The position numbers were made by a program, and so were the translations under genes. This document shows, one piece after another, positions 37,001 through 46,258 of a stretch of DNA of 64,000 nucleotides (position 1 is its first letter; each line of letters begins with the position of its first letter). Source of the stretch: Armatimonadota bacterium (GTDB lineage Bacteria; Armatimonadota; Fimbriimonadia; Fimbriimonadales; GBS-DC). The stretch is taken from assembly GCA_013359125.1 (NCBI GenBank), contig JABWCR010000002.1, positions 1 to 64,000 of the forward strand, given 5' to 3'. The notes under the pieces were generated by a model. It ran no database searches and was not told where the DNA came from. It saw nothing but the letters and a program-made list of their open reading frames with translations.

Positions 37001-38510
37001 AATCTTTCTGTCCTGTTTGTGGGCAATAGCGATGGGTTTGGCCTTTGGCCAAGGCGAACCGCGCATCGATTGGATATACACCTATGGCGGCGCCGGCGAT
37101 CAGATCCCGCAGGCATTGAGCCGCACTCCCGATGGCGCATTGGTGATGGCAGGATCGGTCATTCATCCGACGCCAAGCGGCTCGGCCACGGTGAAGGTCG
37201 GGATGGACGGTCGAGTCTGGTTTGAGCGGGTCGATCGGCCCAACGATCGCAATTATCTGAAGGCGAGCAACCAGTGCGTCGACGCGGAGGGATACATTTA
37301 CGTTGTCGCGGAAACGGGCGGGATCGGCCAGCCGACGTATTCAACCACCTTGAAGATCGCGCCCGACGGTAGCCTGGTCTGGGCGCATCAAATGCATCCT
37401 GTGAACGTTGAACACCTGACTCCTCGGTCTGTGGCAGTAGGGTCTGATGGACGCGTTTTTGTCTGCGGGGCGGAGATTCGGGATCGGGACGGCGCCAACT
37501 CGTTTGCGCTGTACTGCCTTGACAGTTCGGGCAGACTGCTTTGGCAAGATTTCTTAAACGAGTTTGCTCCCAGCACGGATGCAAGAAGCGTCTTTGTCAA
37601 CAGAGATGGAACCGCTATCGTAGTTCGTGGATCAATTTCCAACGGGGTCTCCTCGAACTTGGAACCCCTTGGGCGCGACTCGTATATTAGGAAATACTCG
37701 TCTACAGGCTCACATGTGTGGACAAGGAGATTTAGTGCGATTCGTCAGGATGGGGAAAGATACCTCTCCTTGTATAGAGGGGAATGGCTTGGGACCGGGA
37801 CTTTGCTGTTGGTCGGCGCTAATACTGTTCGAGGCGGTGATGGTTGGATGGAGAGCCTTGCTTATGTCCTTGGTCTCGACCACCAAGGTGATATCGCAAT
37901 GTCTCACTTGCTTGAGCACGAAACGAACGTCAGCCACTATCGGGATATCGCTGTGAGCGATGGATCGGTGTTCTGCGGCGGCGCGACCGGCCGCCGGAGT
38001 TCGTATCATCAAGGCTTGATGGTCAAGTTTGATTCCGAATTGCGCCCAATCTGGCAGGCATTGTCGAACCCGAATGCAACGCGGTCTGCCGGGTTTACCA
38101 ATGTAGCGGTCGATCCTTTCGGGAGTTCTTATGCCGCAGGAATTGTCGACCAGAACTGGGGAGATATTTTCTGTTCAAGATTCAGCTCTGCAGGATCAGT
38201 GCAGTGGACTTTCGTGTACGACGGACCGGGAAGCAACTCGGATGGGACAAAGGGCCTAGTGGTCGATGAAGAGGGCGGCGTATACATCGGCGGCCATGCG
38301 GCCAATCGCACCAATGCCGACTTTGTGCTGATCAAGCTTCGTCAATGCATGGCGGACGCGAACGGAGACGGCCGAACCGATTCGCTCGACTTAGAGATCG
38401 TCCTAGAACGCTTTGGGTTGGAAGGTCCGACAGGCGACTTAAACGGCGACGGGATAGTGGACGATGCGGACCTTGCCTTGGCGCTCTATTTTTACGGCGC
38501 CGAGTGCTGA
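36987..38510 (+). CDS. Secreted SBBP-type repeat protein with dockerin-like C-terminus
   Basis: A 507-residue protein; the N-terminus MHRIFLSCLWAIAMGLAFGQ is a signal peptide. Residues about 25-450 carry repeats such as GYIYVVAETGG, GRVFVCGAEI and GGVYIGGHA, which predict a propeller-like fold. The last 55 residues are the dockerin-like pair (DANGDGRTDSLDLEIVL and DLNGDGIVDDADLALAL). Starts at 36987 or 36993 both overlap the previous stop, so it is coupled to it and may be affected by the frame state upstream. Its 3' end overlaps hflX by 19 bp. Function unknown. Confidence 0.8.
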   Translation: MTMHRIFLSCLWAIAMGLAFGQGEPRIDWIYTYGGAGDQIPQALSRTPDGALVMAGSVIHPTPSGSATVKVGMDGRVWFERVDRPNDRNYLKASNQCVDAEGYIYVVAETGGIGQPTYSTTLKIAPDGSLVWAHQMHPVNVEHLTPRSVAVGSDGRVFVCGAEIRDRDGANSFALYCLDSSGRLLWQDFLNEFAPSTDARSVFVNRDGTAIVVRGSISNGVSSNLEPLGRDSYIRKYSSTGSHVWTRRFSAIRQDGERYLSLYRGEWLGTGTLLLVGANTVRGGDGWMESLAYVLGLDHQGDIAMSHLLEHETNVSHYRDIAVSDGSVFCGGATGRRSSYHQGLMVKFDSELRPIWQALSNPNATRSAGFTNVAVDPFGSSYAAGIVDQNWGDIFCSRFSSAGSVQWTFVYDGPGSNSDGTKGLVVDEEGGVYIGGHAANRTNADFVLIKLRQCMADANGDGRTDSLDLEIVLERFGLEGPTGDLNGDGIVDDADLALALYFYGAEC

Positions 38511-39766
38511 GAGGCTCGCTTGAGCCTTTCGGCCATCTCTGGCAGGACGCGGGCAGTGAGGGCGATGCCGGTCTCGTCGTAATCGGCCTTCTTGACATAG
38601 CCATAGGCGTAGCATTCGTCAACAAGCGAACTGTCGGCATAAGTCAGACGGGCATGGACATCGACGAGCATGGCGTCGACCGTATTCATAATGCGATCGA
38701 GGAGGTCGTCGAGACCAAGTCCTGTGCGGGCGGAGATGGCGACGGCATTCTCCTGCTCGGCCACCAATTGGCGAAGCGCGAAACTATCTTTGACCTTATC
38801 GGCCTTGTTAAAGACGGTGATCGTTGGAGCGTCGTGCACGCCCAATTCTCCCAGCGTCTCCATGACGGCGTCTCGCTGGAGCTCCCAATTGGGGTTGCTG
38901 GCGTCGATCACGTGGATGAGGAAGTCGGCTTCTGAAGCCTCTTGGAGGGTCGATTTGAAGGCTTCGATGAGGGTATGGGGCAGGTTGTCGAGGAAGCCGA
39001 CAGTATCGCTCAGCAGCGCCGACCAGCCGCCGGGCAGGGCGACTTTGCGCGTGGTGGGTTGGAGCGTGGCAAAGAGACGGTCGTCGGCGTAGACTTCGGC
39101 CTTGGTTAAAGCGTTGAGGAGGGTCGATTTGCCCGCGTTGGTATAACCGACGATGGCTCCGAACGGGAACGGGAGTTCTCGCCTGGATTTGCGCTGTCTA
39201 TCGCGCTGATGGGCGGCTTCTTGGATGTCTTCTTCTAATCGGGCGATGCGCGCGCGGATGCGACGGCGATCCGATTCGAGTTTGGTCTCGCCGGGGCCGC
39301 GGGTGCCGATTCCTGCGCCAAGACGCGAGAGCGCCGTGCCTTTGCCCATGAGACGGGGAAGAAGGTATTTGAGCTGAGCGAGCTCGACCTGGAGGGCGGC
39401 CTCCCGAGTGTGCGCGCGCTGGGCGAAGATGTCGAGGATCAGTTGCGTTCGGTCGATGATCTTGACGTCCAGCGCCTCTTCAAGGTTCTTGGCTTGGACG
39501 GCGTTTAGTTCGCCATCGACAATGAGCGCGTCCGGTTGGATTTCTGCGATGTGTCCAGCCAACTCTTCGACCTTGCCTTTGCCGATGAAGGTCGAGACAT
39601 CGGGCGAGCGGCGGCGCTGTCGAAAGACAGCGGCCGTATCCAATCCGGCCGAATCGACCAAGGCGCGGAGCTCTTCCTCGACGTAGTCGTCCGATTCGGC
39701 GTCGGGGTTGATCAGCGCCAGCACGACGCGCTCTTTAGATTGCGTTTCAATTTCGTACTTTGGCAT
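38492..39766 (-). CDS. hflX: GTPase HflX, ribosome rescue factor
   Basis: A 424-residue translational GTPase that splits stalled or hibernating ribosomes. The N-terminal nucleotide-binding part shows FIGKGKVEEL. The family signature RGPGETKLE lies near residues 157-165. The G domain has GYTNAGKST (207-215, G1), DTVGF (G3) and FNKADKV (G4). A GAGGTGGG ribosome site lies before the ATG, and the upstream membrane-protein stop is 1 bp away, so they share a transcript. The pairing with a membrane protein is not the classical hfq-hflX context. Confidence 0.95.
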   Translation of the reverse strand: MPKYEIETQSKERVVLALINPDAESDDYVEEELRALVDSAGLDTAAVFRQRRRSPDVSTFIGKGKVEELAGHIAEIQPDALIVDGELNAVQAKNLEEALDVKIIDRTQLILDIFAQRAHTREAALQVELAQLKYLLPRLMGKGTALSRLGAGIGTRGPGETKLESDRRRIRARIARLEEDIQEAAHQRDRQRKSRRELPFPFGAIVGYTNAGKSTLLNALTKAEVYADDRLFATLQPTTRKVALPGGWSALLSDTVGFLDNLPHTLIEAFKSTLQEASEADFLIHVIDASNPNWELQRDAVMETLGELGVHDAPTITVFNKADKVKDSFALRQLVAEQENAVAISARTGLGLDDLLDRIMNTVDAMLVDVHARLTYADSSLVDECYAYGYVKKADYDETGIALTARVLPEMAERLKRASQHSAP

Positions 39767-39767
39767 T

Positions 39768-41699
39768 CTATTCGTCCCACCTCAAGTGGCCGTTGATCGA
39801 TATGGTATAGCAGGCTTTGCCCGTGATGATGTGATACCAGGCGAGCGGCAGTTCGACCGCGAATTCGCCCAAAATCACGCCGAGGGCAATTGCCCGGAGC
39901 TTCTCGTAGCCTGCTAAGCCCTGATAGCGATTGACAAACAGCTTGATCATCAGCACGATCAGCGAGCCAAACCATATATAGTCTATGCCGAAGTTCATCG
40001 ATAGGGCGTATCCAGCGGGATGAATGGGGAATCCGGGGAACCGCAGACGTATGAAGTCGAGCAGAAGCACAAACGAGAAGGCGCCGGCGAAGAAGGCCAT
40101 GCCCGTCAAATTGGGCGGGTATCGCTGCTGTGTGAGTTGCGTTACCACCGACGCCATGCTGCCTCCCAGATCGCCCGCGCCATACCGATAGCCGCGATTG
40201 ACGTAGGCGAACTCGCCGCACAGGGAGCCGACGATCATGGCAAGGGCCAGCAGGATAAAGAGCCATCGCTGGCTGACTCGCGCGATTTCGCCCAGTTTCA
40301 TGGCTTCGAGTTGGAAGGGAGACGGCAAAGTACGGTGGATGCGGTTCATGTAGTGAAACGTCGTCATCAGCCGGACGATGTTGCCTTCGGACAGATTCTG
40401 CGTGCCTGCAAACGAGACCATCAGTTGGTGCGGACCCATGAAAGCCATTTCGTGTATAGGGGCGCCCAGTTGTGCTCGCAATCGGGTTACCACAACGACA
40501 AAGGCAAAGTAGAGCGAGGTGTAAACGGTTACAAGCCACCAAGGCAGCCCGACCGCTGTGCCAAACGCGATGACGCCGACGAGGCTGGCGACGAAGCCGA
40601 AGAAGGCCCATCGAGATGAAATTGCGCTCGGCTCCGGATTCTGCCCAGATTTAATTTCGCGCCAGATTTCGGCCAAATAGCCTCGGCTGGCATAGACCAT
40701 CGTTACGAAGAGGCCGATGAAAGCGCCCCAGCTCTGTTCGCTAAAATACGGCGCTGAAGGAACCAGGCCGCCGCCGCCGAAGACGCCCTGTTCGTAACCC
40801 ATTGCAGCCGCGCCGACCTGCATGAACTTGCGGACAAAGTAAAAGAGAATGCAGGAGAAAAGCAGGTCGTTCGGCACGAAGACGGCGATCGCGCTGAGAA
40901 ACGGAAAGATGCCGATCGGTATCCATCCAACCTGATTCCAAGGCGGCGATGTTAGATACTCCTCGCCTCGGGCTAGGAACCGTACGTTAAGCGCTGGAAT
41001 CGAGGGGTAAAAGTAGCTGACGGCGTTATTGACATCGATGAAGACCATAACGCCAAAAGCGATCCAAAGATACTTGCTCTTCCAGAGCGGTGACTTTGGC
41101 TGGCAAAGAAGGAGCGGCGCTTGGAGGATTGGGAACGCGAGCCGTTCGCGCTGGGTCCATAGTCGGCGCATAAGCGAGTTCGCGCAGAGCATTCCAAACG
41201 CAGTCGTGCAGAGCAGGGCGGTCCAGGCCAGCATGATGGGCAGCCATTTGCCCATCTGCGAGAGAGCGAAAAGCAGGTCGTAACCGCCAACGGTGTAGCT
41301 TTCGAGGCCGCTTGGCGTCTTGAAGTAAAGGCGCTCTGAGACGTACGGGAGAATCTTAAGCCGATAGACTTCGTTTCGATCTTGAAAGAAGCCAAAAGAG
41401 TGCCAGAGGGGCGCTATCGCGTACTGCCATTCGCAAGCGAGACTGTTGCCCACAAAGATTATAGAGAAGTAGATGGCGAGATCGGCGGATGTGTAGAAGC
41501 CTTGTCCCCTCAGCCGCGACCAGATCGCGTTGAGGAATGCGACGACCATTAGAAGAGCGACCGGCGGGATGGTGAGCGAGAACATGATATCGACCACCGA
41601 GTCGGCCGACCAATAGGCGCAGACGGGAATTGTGAAAAACGCGGGCAGCACGGCGCGAATGCGGACCGGGTTTGGCTGGGATTCGGCGCCTTCGCGCAT
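39768..41699 (-). CDS. Polytopic membrane protein, DUF6785-like
   Basis: A 643-residue protein with about 13-14 hydrophobic helices spread along its length. Polar segments such as QRERLAFPILQAPLLL and GYEQGVFGGGG recall the DUF6785 membrane family and, distantly, oligopeptide transporters. I base this on memory of the family, not on a search. Substrate and function are unknown. No signal peptide is separate from the first helix. It is in line with hflX (1-bp gap downstream) and lies 42 bp downstream of the 5'-nucleotidase-like gene. Confidence 0.7.
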   Translation of the reverse strand: MREGAESQPNPVRIRAVLPAFFTIPVCAYWSADSVVDIMFSLTIPPVALLMVVAFLNAIWSRLRGQGFYTSADLAIYFSIIFVGNSLACEWQYAIAPLWHSFGFFQDRNEVYRLKILPYVSERLYFKTPSGLESYTVGGYDLLFALSQMGKWLPIMLAWTALLCTTAFGMLCANSLMRRLWTQRERLAFPILQAPLLLCQPKSPLWKSKYLWIAFGVMVFIDVNNAVSYFYPSIPALNVRFLARGEEYLTSPPWNQVGWIPIGIFPFLSAIAVFVPNDLLFSCILFYFVRKFMQVGAAAMGYEQGVFGGGGLVPSAPYFSEQSWGAFIGLFVTMVYASRGYLAEIWREIKSGQNPEPSAISSRWAFFGFVASLVGVIAFGTAVGLPWWLVTVYTSLYFAFVVVVTRLRAQLGAPIHEMAFMGPHQLMVSFAGTQNLSEGNIVRLMTTFHYMNRIHRTLPSPFQLEAMKLGEIARVSQRWLFILLALAMIVGSLCGEFAYVNRGYRYGAGDLGGSMASVVTQLTQQRYPPNLTGMAFFAGAFSFVLLLDFIRLRFPGFPIHPAGYALSMNFGIDYIWFGSLIVLMIKLFVNRYQGLAGYEKLRAIALGVILGEFAVELPLAWYHIITGKACYTISINGHLRWDE

Positions 41700-41741
41700 A
41701 GGCCCTAAAGTTCGGCGAAGCGCTGGGTGTTCCTGGCCTGC

Positions 41742-42368
41742 TTAGTTCTTGATATAGGCGGGTTCGGCCATCCAGCGGGGATTGTCGCTGAGATAGAGCT
41801 TCAGCGCTTCAAGACAATTTTCGTTCAGGGTCTTGGTGATTTGGTTCTTGTCCCAGATTCGAAAGTAGCCCAGCGCGCCGCGCGCCAATGGGGCAGAGGT
41901 TGCTACGACGTAAGTCTTTTCGTCCAGTAGCAGATCGCGTCCGACCTTAATGGAGGATATCTTGGCTTTGTCGCCTTCCATCGCGAAGGAGACGGTAGCG
42001 CCCGATAGCTGAAGGAAAGAGTTCCACTTTTGCGGATAGAGTTCGAGCGAACGCTCGATCGCTTGTCGAATCTGCGCGCCTGTAAGATTAAGGGTCGCAA
42101 TTTCGTCCTCGGCAAACGAGAAGCCCTTTGCCAAGTCGTCCAAAGAAGCGCGTCCTGGCTGGATCGTCTCGCTAGAAAAGAAAGCGGCTCCCAGAAAGGC
42201 GATGTCGGCCTTTGCGGCGCGGCGGATGGCTTCGACAAGCGTCTGCGCCCATGGGTTAGGCTCTGCGCCCGCATCGTCCAGCACAGTGCGGCGCGGCACA
42301 TCCAGACTTTGGGACCAGATGGGGACGCACAGGACGACCACCGACAGCAATAGAGCAAGTTTCTTCAT
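41742..42368 (-). CDS. Secreted stand-alone 5'-nucleotidase C-terminal domain
   Basis: A 208-residue protein with a signal peptide (KKLALLLSVVVLCVPIWSQS). The mature part matches the substrate-binding C-terminal domain of UshA/5'-nucleotidases: ADIAFLGAAFFSS, LAKGFSFAEDEIATLNLTGAQIRQAIERSLE and LQLSGATVSFAME. The N-terminal metallophosphatase domain is missing, and no such gene is next to it, so it is not an intact nucleotidase. It may bind nucleotides or pair with a separate catalytic protein. Located between the Omp85-like and membrane-protein genes. Confidence 0.8.
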   Translation of the reverse strand: MKKLALLLSVVVLCVPIWSQSLDVPRRTVLDDAGAEPNPWAQTLVEAIRRAAKADIAFLGAAFFSSETIQPGRASLDDLAKGFSFAEDEIATLNLTGAQIRQAIERSLELYPQKWNSFLQLSGATVSFAMEGDKAKISSIKVGRDLLLDEKTYVVATSAPLARGALGYFRIWDKNQITKTLNENCLEALKLYLSDNPRWMAEPAYIKN

Positions 42369-42423
42369 CGCGAACCTATATTATAGACGCTTACAACCTT
42401 ATTATCGTTCCTGCGGATCGATT

Positions 42424-43902
42424 TCAGTAGGAAGCGCCGAGGCTCAGATAGGTGTGCCCCTTTCGCCCGACGGCAAACTCAAGCTTGATAGGGCCAATAG
42501 GGCTGGCAAAGTGGAGCCCAACGCCGACGCCCGTTTTAAGGTTGCTAAAGGTCGGACGGGAGCCTGGATTCCATGCCAAACCTTGGTCGATGAAGAACGA
42601 AGCCTGGATATCCTCCCAGACAGGGAACCGAAACTCGGCCGAAACAACGGCCATGCGCTGACCGAAAAACTCATCTTGGGCGTAGCCCCTGAGGGAATCG
42701 TATCCCCCAATCCAGAACTGCTCGCTAAGGGGCGCGTTGGCGCCCGCGACTCCGGCCATTGCCCTAAAGGCAAGGGAGGAATTGTCTTTGACCGGCATAA
42801 AGTATCGGAAGTCTGCGACAAAGCGATTAAAACGAAAGTCGGACGGGGCGACCGCATTCTCCGCAGTGAACGAAAAGTAGAAGCCTGTGCGTGGAAAGTT
42901 TAACTTTTCGCGAGTGTCCCAAATGAGCTCGCCACCGATGGTCTGCACTTTGCCTCGGTTAGCGGCTTTGCCAGACGGACCGATGAGATGGTTCGGGGCG
43001 TCGTCAAAATCAACCTGATCGGATCGGAAGAGAGCGCGCAGACCCATCGACTCGGTGAACTCGTAGCCTAGCCAAAAGCCGGCGCCGGATCGATGTTCAA
43101 AGCGCCGCAAGTTCGTTTCGATCGTAGAGAAAGTGGGATAGAACTGGCCGGTCCGGTCGTAGCCCTGCACGCCGATGCCGAACGGACTGCCCATAACGCG
43201 GTCGGCTTGGTAGGAGGCGAAGTAGGACGAACGGCCTTCAAAGACCTGGCCGGTGGTGATGTCGCGGAAACTGTCTCGTTGCCACGCCAGGCGGGCACGG
43301 TGGCCGAGCCCCGCAAAGTTGAGGTCTTGAGCGCTGACGAATCCAACAAGACCCGCTTCTTGAGTGTAGCCAAGGGCGAGCCCGACTTGTTGAGAGCGAC
43401 CCTCTTCGACTTCGATCCGCGCCGTTACGCTACCCAGTTTCGACTCGTCGTCCGTTACCGGACCGATCTTCACGTCGTTCAAGTATCCCAGGCGTCCCAG
43501 ACGGCGTCGAGCGGCCTCGACCTTGGGCGCATAATAGACCTCGCCCGGGGTAAGGCCCGCAAGATAGTAGAGCGTGTCTGATCGCGTCCTGCGGTTGCCG
43601 ACCACTTCTACGAAGTTGATCCGGCCCTCTGCGATTTTCGCTCTTAAGACGCCGTCCTCGCTAAGGTCGTAGTCGGTTACGCGCATGAGGGGATAGCCCA
43701 GCCCGTGGAGATGAGCTTCGAAGGCTTGTATGCCTTTGACAATGTCGCCCGCCTTGTTCACCTCGGCCATCAGCCGCTCGTTAGCGGTCTTGGCGCTGAT
43801 GACGGTCAGCCCCTCAACTTCAGTCCGGGTTATCGGTTGGGCCATCGCGGCAAGGAAAAGTATGAGGCCGGTTGCAACGAATGCGGTTCGCAGGACGTTC
43901 AT
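42424..43902 (-). CDS. Omp85/TpsB-like outer membrane barrel with two POTRA domains
   Basis: A 492-residue outer-membrane protein with a signal peptide (residues about 1-21). Two POTRA-like segments follow, about 25-95 (IQAFEAHLHGLGYPL) and 96-165 (INFVEVVGNRRTRSD). The rest is a barrel ending in strands with alternating hydrophobic residues and a C-terminal aromatic residue (GASY). GGYDSLRGY carries the L6 (V/L)RG(F/Y) motif that is the hallmark of the Omp85 family. Two POTRAs suggest a TpsB/FhaC-type secretion or assembly pore rather than five-POTRA BamA. GGGGAG precedes the ATG. Confidence 0.88.
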   Translation of the reverse strand: MNVLRTAFVATGLILFLAAMAQPITRTEVEGLTVISAKTANERLMAEVNKAGDIVKGIQAFEAHLHGLGYPLMRVTDYDLSEDGVLRAKIAEGRINFVEVVGNRRTRSDTLYYLAGLTPGEVYYAPKVEAARRRLGRLGYLNDVKIGPVTDDESKLGSVTARIEVEEGRSQQVGLALGYTQEAGLVGFVSAQDLNFAGLGHRARLAWQRDSFRDITTGQVFEGRSSYFASYQADRVMGSPFGIGVQGYDRTGQFYPTFSTIETNLRRFEHRSGAGFWLGYEFTESMGLRALFRSDQVDFDDAPNHLIGPSGKAANRGKVQTIGGELIWDTREKLNFPRTGFYFSFTAENAVAPSDFRFNRFVADFRYFMPVKDNSSLAFRAMAGVAGANAPLSEQFWIGGYDSLRGYAQDEFFGQRMAVVSAEFRFPVWEDIQASFFIDQGLAWNPGSRPTFSNLKTGVGVGLHFASPIGPIKLEFAVGRKGHTYLSLGASY

Positions 43903-43918
43903 CGGTATTCTCCCCTTT

Positions 43919-43940
43919 CTTGATCTCTTTGACGATCAAG
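43919..43940 (-). other. Small hairpin between the J-protein and Omp85-like genes
   Basis: CTTGATC and GATCAAG (7 bp, perfect) flank an 8-nt loop and lie directly ahead of the AAAGGGG ribosome site of the Omp85-like gene. With no T-run after it, it is more likely a leader structure or partial attenuator than a terminator. Confidence 0.45.
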
Positions 43941-43943
43941 GTA

Positions 43944-44597
43944 TCACGGTTGGCGCCAATCGGCTCGTTTTTCAACCGGTTTTTGGGTCTCGCTTTTTCC
44001 AACGACATAGAGAAGAGCGGCGATCAGTCCGCCGATTCCCCCGACGACCATTCCAGGATAGCCGCCCAGTTCATAGCCGAGCCATGCGAGAAGTATGGCC
44101 GGAACGGTGTAGGCAACCAAAAAGAGCAGCGCCAACCCCGCAATGGCGCCGGCAAGTCCGCCGATCACGGTCCCTAACAGGCAACCGGGGATGCCGAAAG
44201 GAAGGCCCACAAAGAAGCCGATGAGCATTCCAAGCGGCGCGCCGAAAGCCATAGCCAACCGGGCAGGGTCAGTCTTAACCGTTGTCCGCTTGGTCATATT
44301 GCGATACCGAATTAGATAAGCGGCGCGGAGCGCTAAGTAGGGGTCGCGCTCTTGTCGGCGAGTCGGTCTGCCGGGCGGAGGAGCCTTTTGAACCGGTTTC
44401 TTCTGCGGCGGAGGCACATTGGCCAAGGCTTCATAGGCGGCATTGATCCGTTTCATTCGTTCTTCGTAGGCCGATTCGGAACCGGCAGGGGCTTGGTCGG
44501 GATGAAATCGCCTGGCTAGTTTAAGGTACGCCTGCCGGATATCGACCGGGCTCGAGCCAGGCTCGATTTCTAATTCGCGGTACGGATCGTGGCCCAT
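43944..44597 (-). CDS. Membrane-anchored J-domain protein
   Basis: A 217-residue protein. Residues 4-60 are a J domain with the HPD motif (residues 32-34) that stimulates a DnaK ATPase. Residues about 110-205 are four glycine-rich hydrophobic segments (FGAPLGMLIGFFVGLPFGIPG, GLAGAIAGLALL and others) that anchor it in the membrane or form a small pore-like bundle. No Cys-rich zinc domain of canonical DnaJ is present. ATG 44597 lies 7 nt after TAGACT, hence leaderless. Next to an outer-membrane protein gene, it may help export or insertion; this is inference. Confidence 0.82.
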   Translation of the reverse strand: MGHDPYRELEIEPGSSPVDIRQAYLKLARRFHPDQAPAGSESAYEERMKRINAAYEALANVPPPQKKPVQKAPPPGRPTRRQERDPYLALRAAYLIRYRNMTKRTTVKTDPARLAMAFGAPLGMLIGFFVGLPFGIPGCLLGTVIGGLAGAIAGLALLFLVAYTVPAILLAWLGYELGGYPGMVVGGIGGLIAALLYVVGKSETQKPVEKRADWRQP

Positions 44598-44604
44598 ACA
44601 GTGG

Positions 44605-44610
44605 AGTCTA
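44605..44610 (-). promoter_or_regulatory. -10 box for the J-domain gene, leaderless
   Basis: TAGACT on the reverse strand, then CCACTGT and the start codon at 44597. No Shine-Dalgarno site precedes the start. Confidence 0.5.
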
Positions 44611-44742
44611 CCTTGGTAGGTAATCGGGGAAGTTTGCCAGTTTTTGCTTATCGGAACAGGAATCGGCACAACCTGCGTCGAACTTAACGCGGGCGAGGCT
44701 AGCGCTTCGTCCGAAACCGAAATCCAAGGAGCGGTTTTTCTC

Positions 44743-46107
44743 ATGAGAAAGTGGTTTACCTTTGTTTTGTGCGGCGTCGTCGTGGCGGCCGCATTTGCCG
44801 ATACGGGCACGGTCCAGCCATTTGTGGCGGATCGCGTATTAGTTAAGTTTCACGACCAGTTCTTGCCGGAAGGTTGGCGCGCGGGCGATTTGACCAAGGT
44901 TCATCCTGCAATTGCCAAGTTGCGACCTGTAGGTGCAAGCTACATCGTTGGCATCGATGTACTGGTGATCGACCTGAAGCCAGGGTCCGACGCGCCGGCG
45001 GCCGTTCGGGCATTGGCTAAGCATCCAGATGTTGAGTTTGCCGAATTAGACTTGATTTACGAAGCGCTCTGGACTCCGAACGATCCGCTAAGGCCTAACC
45101 AATATGGACTGGGCAAGATCTTTGCCTATGACGCCTGGAATATTTGGCGCGGCGATGCGAACTTCTTCACTTGCGTGGCCGACACAGGGATCGATCATGC
45201 TCATCAGGACCTTTCGGGCAAGTATGCGGGCGGTCACGACTACGTGAACAACGATACAAACCCGATGGACGATCATGGGCACGGCACGCACTGTTCCGGC
45301 ATTGCGGCCGCAATGACGAATAACGGCATCGGCATTGCCGGCGTGGACCCATTGGGCCGGTTGAAGGCCACAAAGGTGCTCAGTTCCGGCGGAAGCGGAT
45401 CGACGACGAACATCTCCAACGGCATTACATGGGCGGCTAACAACGGATGCCACACGGTCAGTTTGAGCCTTGGCGGCGGCGGATTCTCGAATACCATGAA
45501 CAACGCCGTGAACTACGCTTGGAACGCGGGATGCGTCGTGGTGGCGGCGGCGGGCAATAACGGCAATACCACGGTCGTTTATCCAGCTGGTTATGCAAAC
45601 GCGCTGGCCGTTGCGTCTACTACCTCTACCGATGCGCGGTCTTCTTTCAGCAGCTATGGTTCGTGGGTTCAGGTCGCTGCCCCCGGTTCGAGCATTCGTT
45701 CGACGCTGCGCAACAACACCTATGGCGACCTGAGCGGCACGTCGATGGCTTGCCCGCACGTTGCCGGCATGGCGACATGGCTCTACAGCAAACTGATCGT
45801 CAATCCGGCTCAGCGGAATGTCGTTCATGCGGCTCAGATTAGACAGATCATCGAGGATACGGCCGATCCGGTGGGCACCTTTGTTACTAAGGGCCGCGTC
45901 AACATGAATCGCGCTATTCGCGCTATTGTCATCAATGGCGATGTCAATGGCGATGGATGCGTGGACGACCGTGACTTGGCGATGGTATTGGACGCATATG
46001 GAGACTCTGGGCCGAACCGAGCCGATCTGAACAATACGGGCATTGTGGACGACGCCGACTTGGCCATTGTGCTGAACTATTTTGGCGTTGGTTGCACGTC
46101 GAACTGA
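44743..46107 (+). CDS. Secreted subtilisin-like (S8) protease with dockerin-like tail
   Basis: A 454-residue secreted serine protease. MRKWFTFVLCGVVVAAAFAD is the signal peptide. Residues about 26-105 resemble an I9-type inhibitory propeptide (ADRVLVKFHD). The catalytic triad is D147 (VADTGID), H180 (GHGTHCSG) and S334 (LSGTSMACPHVAG), closest to thermitase/fervidolysin types. The last 55 residues are a dockerin-like pair (DVNGDGCVDDRDLAMVL and DLNNTGIVDDADLAIVL). ATG 44743 is chosen because the signal peptide begins there; AAGGAG lies 11 nt upstream. A strong hairpin terminator follows. Confidence 0.94.
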   Translation: MRKWFTFVLCGVVVAAAFADTGTVQPFVADRVLVKFHDQFLPEGWRAGDLTKVHPAIAKLRPVGASYIVGIDVLVIDLKPGSDAPAAVRALAKHPDVEFAELDLIYEALWTPNDPLRPNQYGLGKIFAYDAWNIWRGDANFFTCVADTGIDHAHQDLSGKYAGGHDYVNNDTNPMDDHGHGTHCSGIAAAMTNNGIGIAGVDPLGRLKATKVLSSGGSGSTTNISNGITWAANNGCHTVSLSLGGGGFSNTMNNAVNYAWNAGCVVVAAAGNNGNTTVVYPAGYANALAVASTTSTDARSSFSSYGSWVQVAAPGSSIRSTLRNNTYGDLSGTSMACPHVAGMATWLYSKLIVNPAQRNVVHAAQIRQIIEDTADPVGTFVTKGRVNMNRAIRAIVINGDVNGDGCVDDRDLAMVLDAYGDSGPNRADLNNTGIVDDADLAIVLNYFGVGCTSN

Positions 46108-46135
46108 CGGGTCTGGTTGCGCCCTAAGATAGGCC

Positions 46136-46165
46136 AAAGGGAGGGGACGCAAGACCCCTCCCTTT
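46136..46165. terminator. Perfect 11-bp hairpin terminator
   Basis: AAAGGGAGGGG (46136-46146) pairs fully with CCCCTCCCTTT (46155-46165) around an 8-nt loop, followed by AATTT on the + strand. It lies between the protease and the convergent tRNA-Glu and can serve both. Confidence 0.9.
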
Positions 46166-46171
46166 AATTTA

Positions 46172-46248
46172 TGGTAGCCCCAGCGGGATTCGAACCCGCG
46201 GTCTCCTGGCTGAGAACCAGGCGTCCTAGGCCGCTAGACCATGGGGCC
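46172..46248 (-). tRNA. tRNA-Glu (anticodon CTC)
   Basis: Read on the reverse strand, 77 nt from GGCCCCA to a genome-encoded CCA end. The acceptor stem GGCCCCA/TGGGGCT, the anticodon arm CCTGG-TTCTCAG-CCAGG and the TTCGAAT T-loop all fold. The loop gives anticodon CTC, reading GAG (Glu). Confidence 0.96.
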
Positions 46249-46258
46249 TTACACTTTG

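Noticed and set aside
41742-42368. A complete 5'-nucleotidase
   Set aside because: The N-terminal metallophosphatase domain is missing.
43919-43940. Rho-independent terminator
   Set aside because: The stem is only 7 bp and is followed by AAAGGGG, not a T-run.
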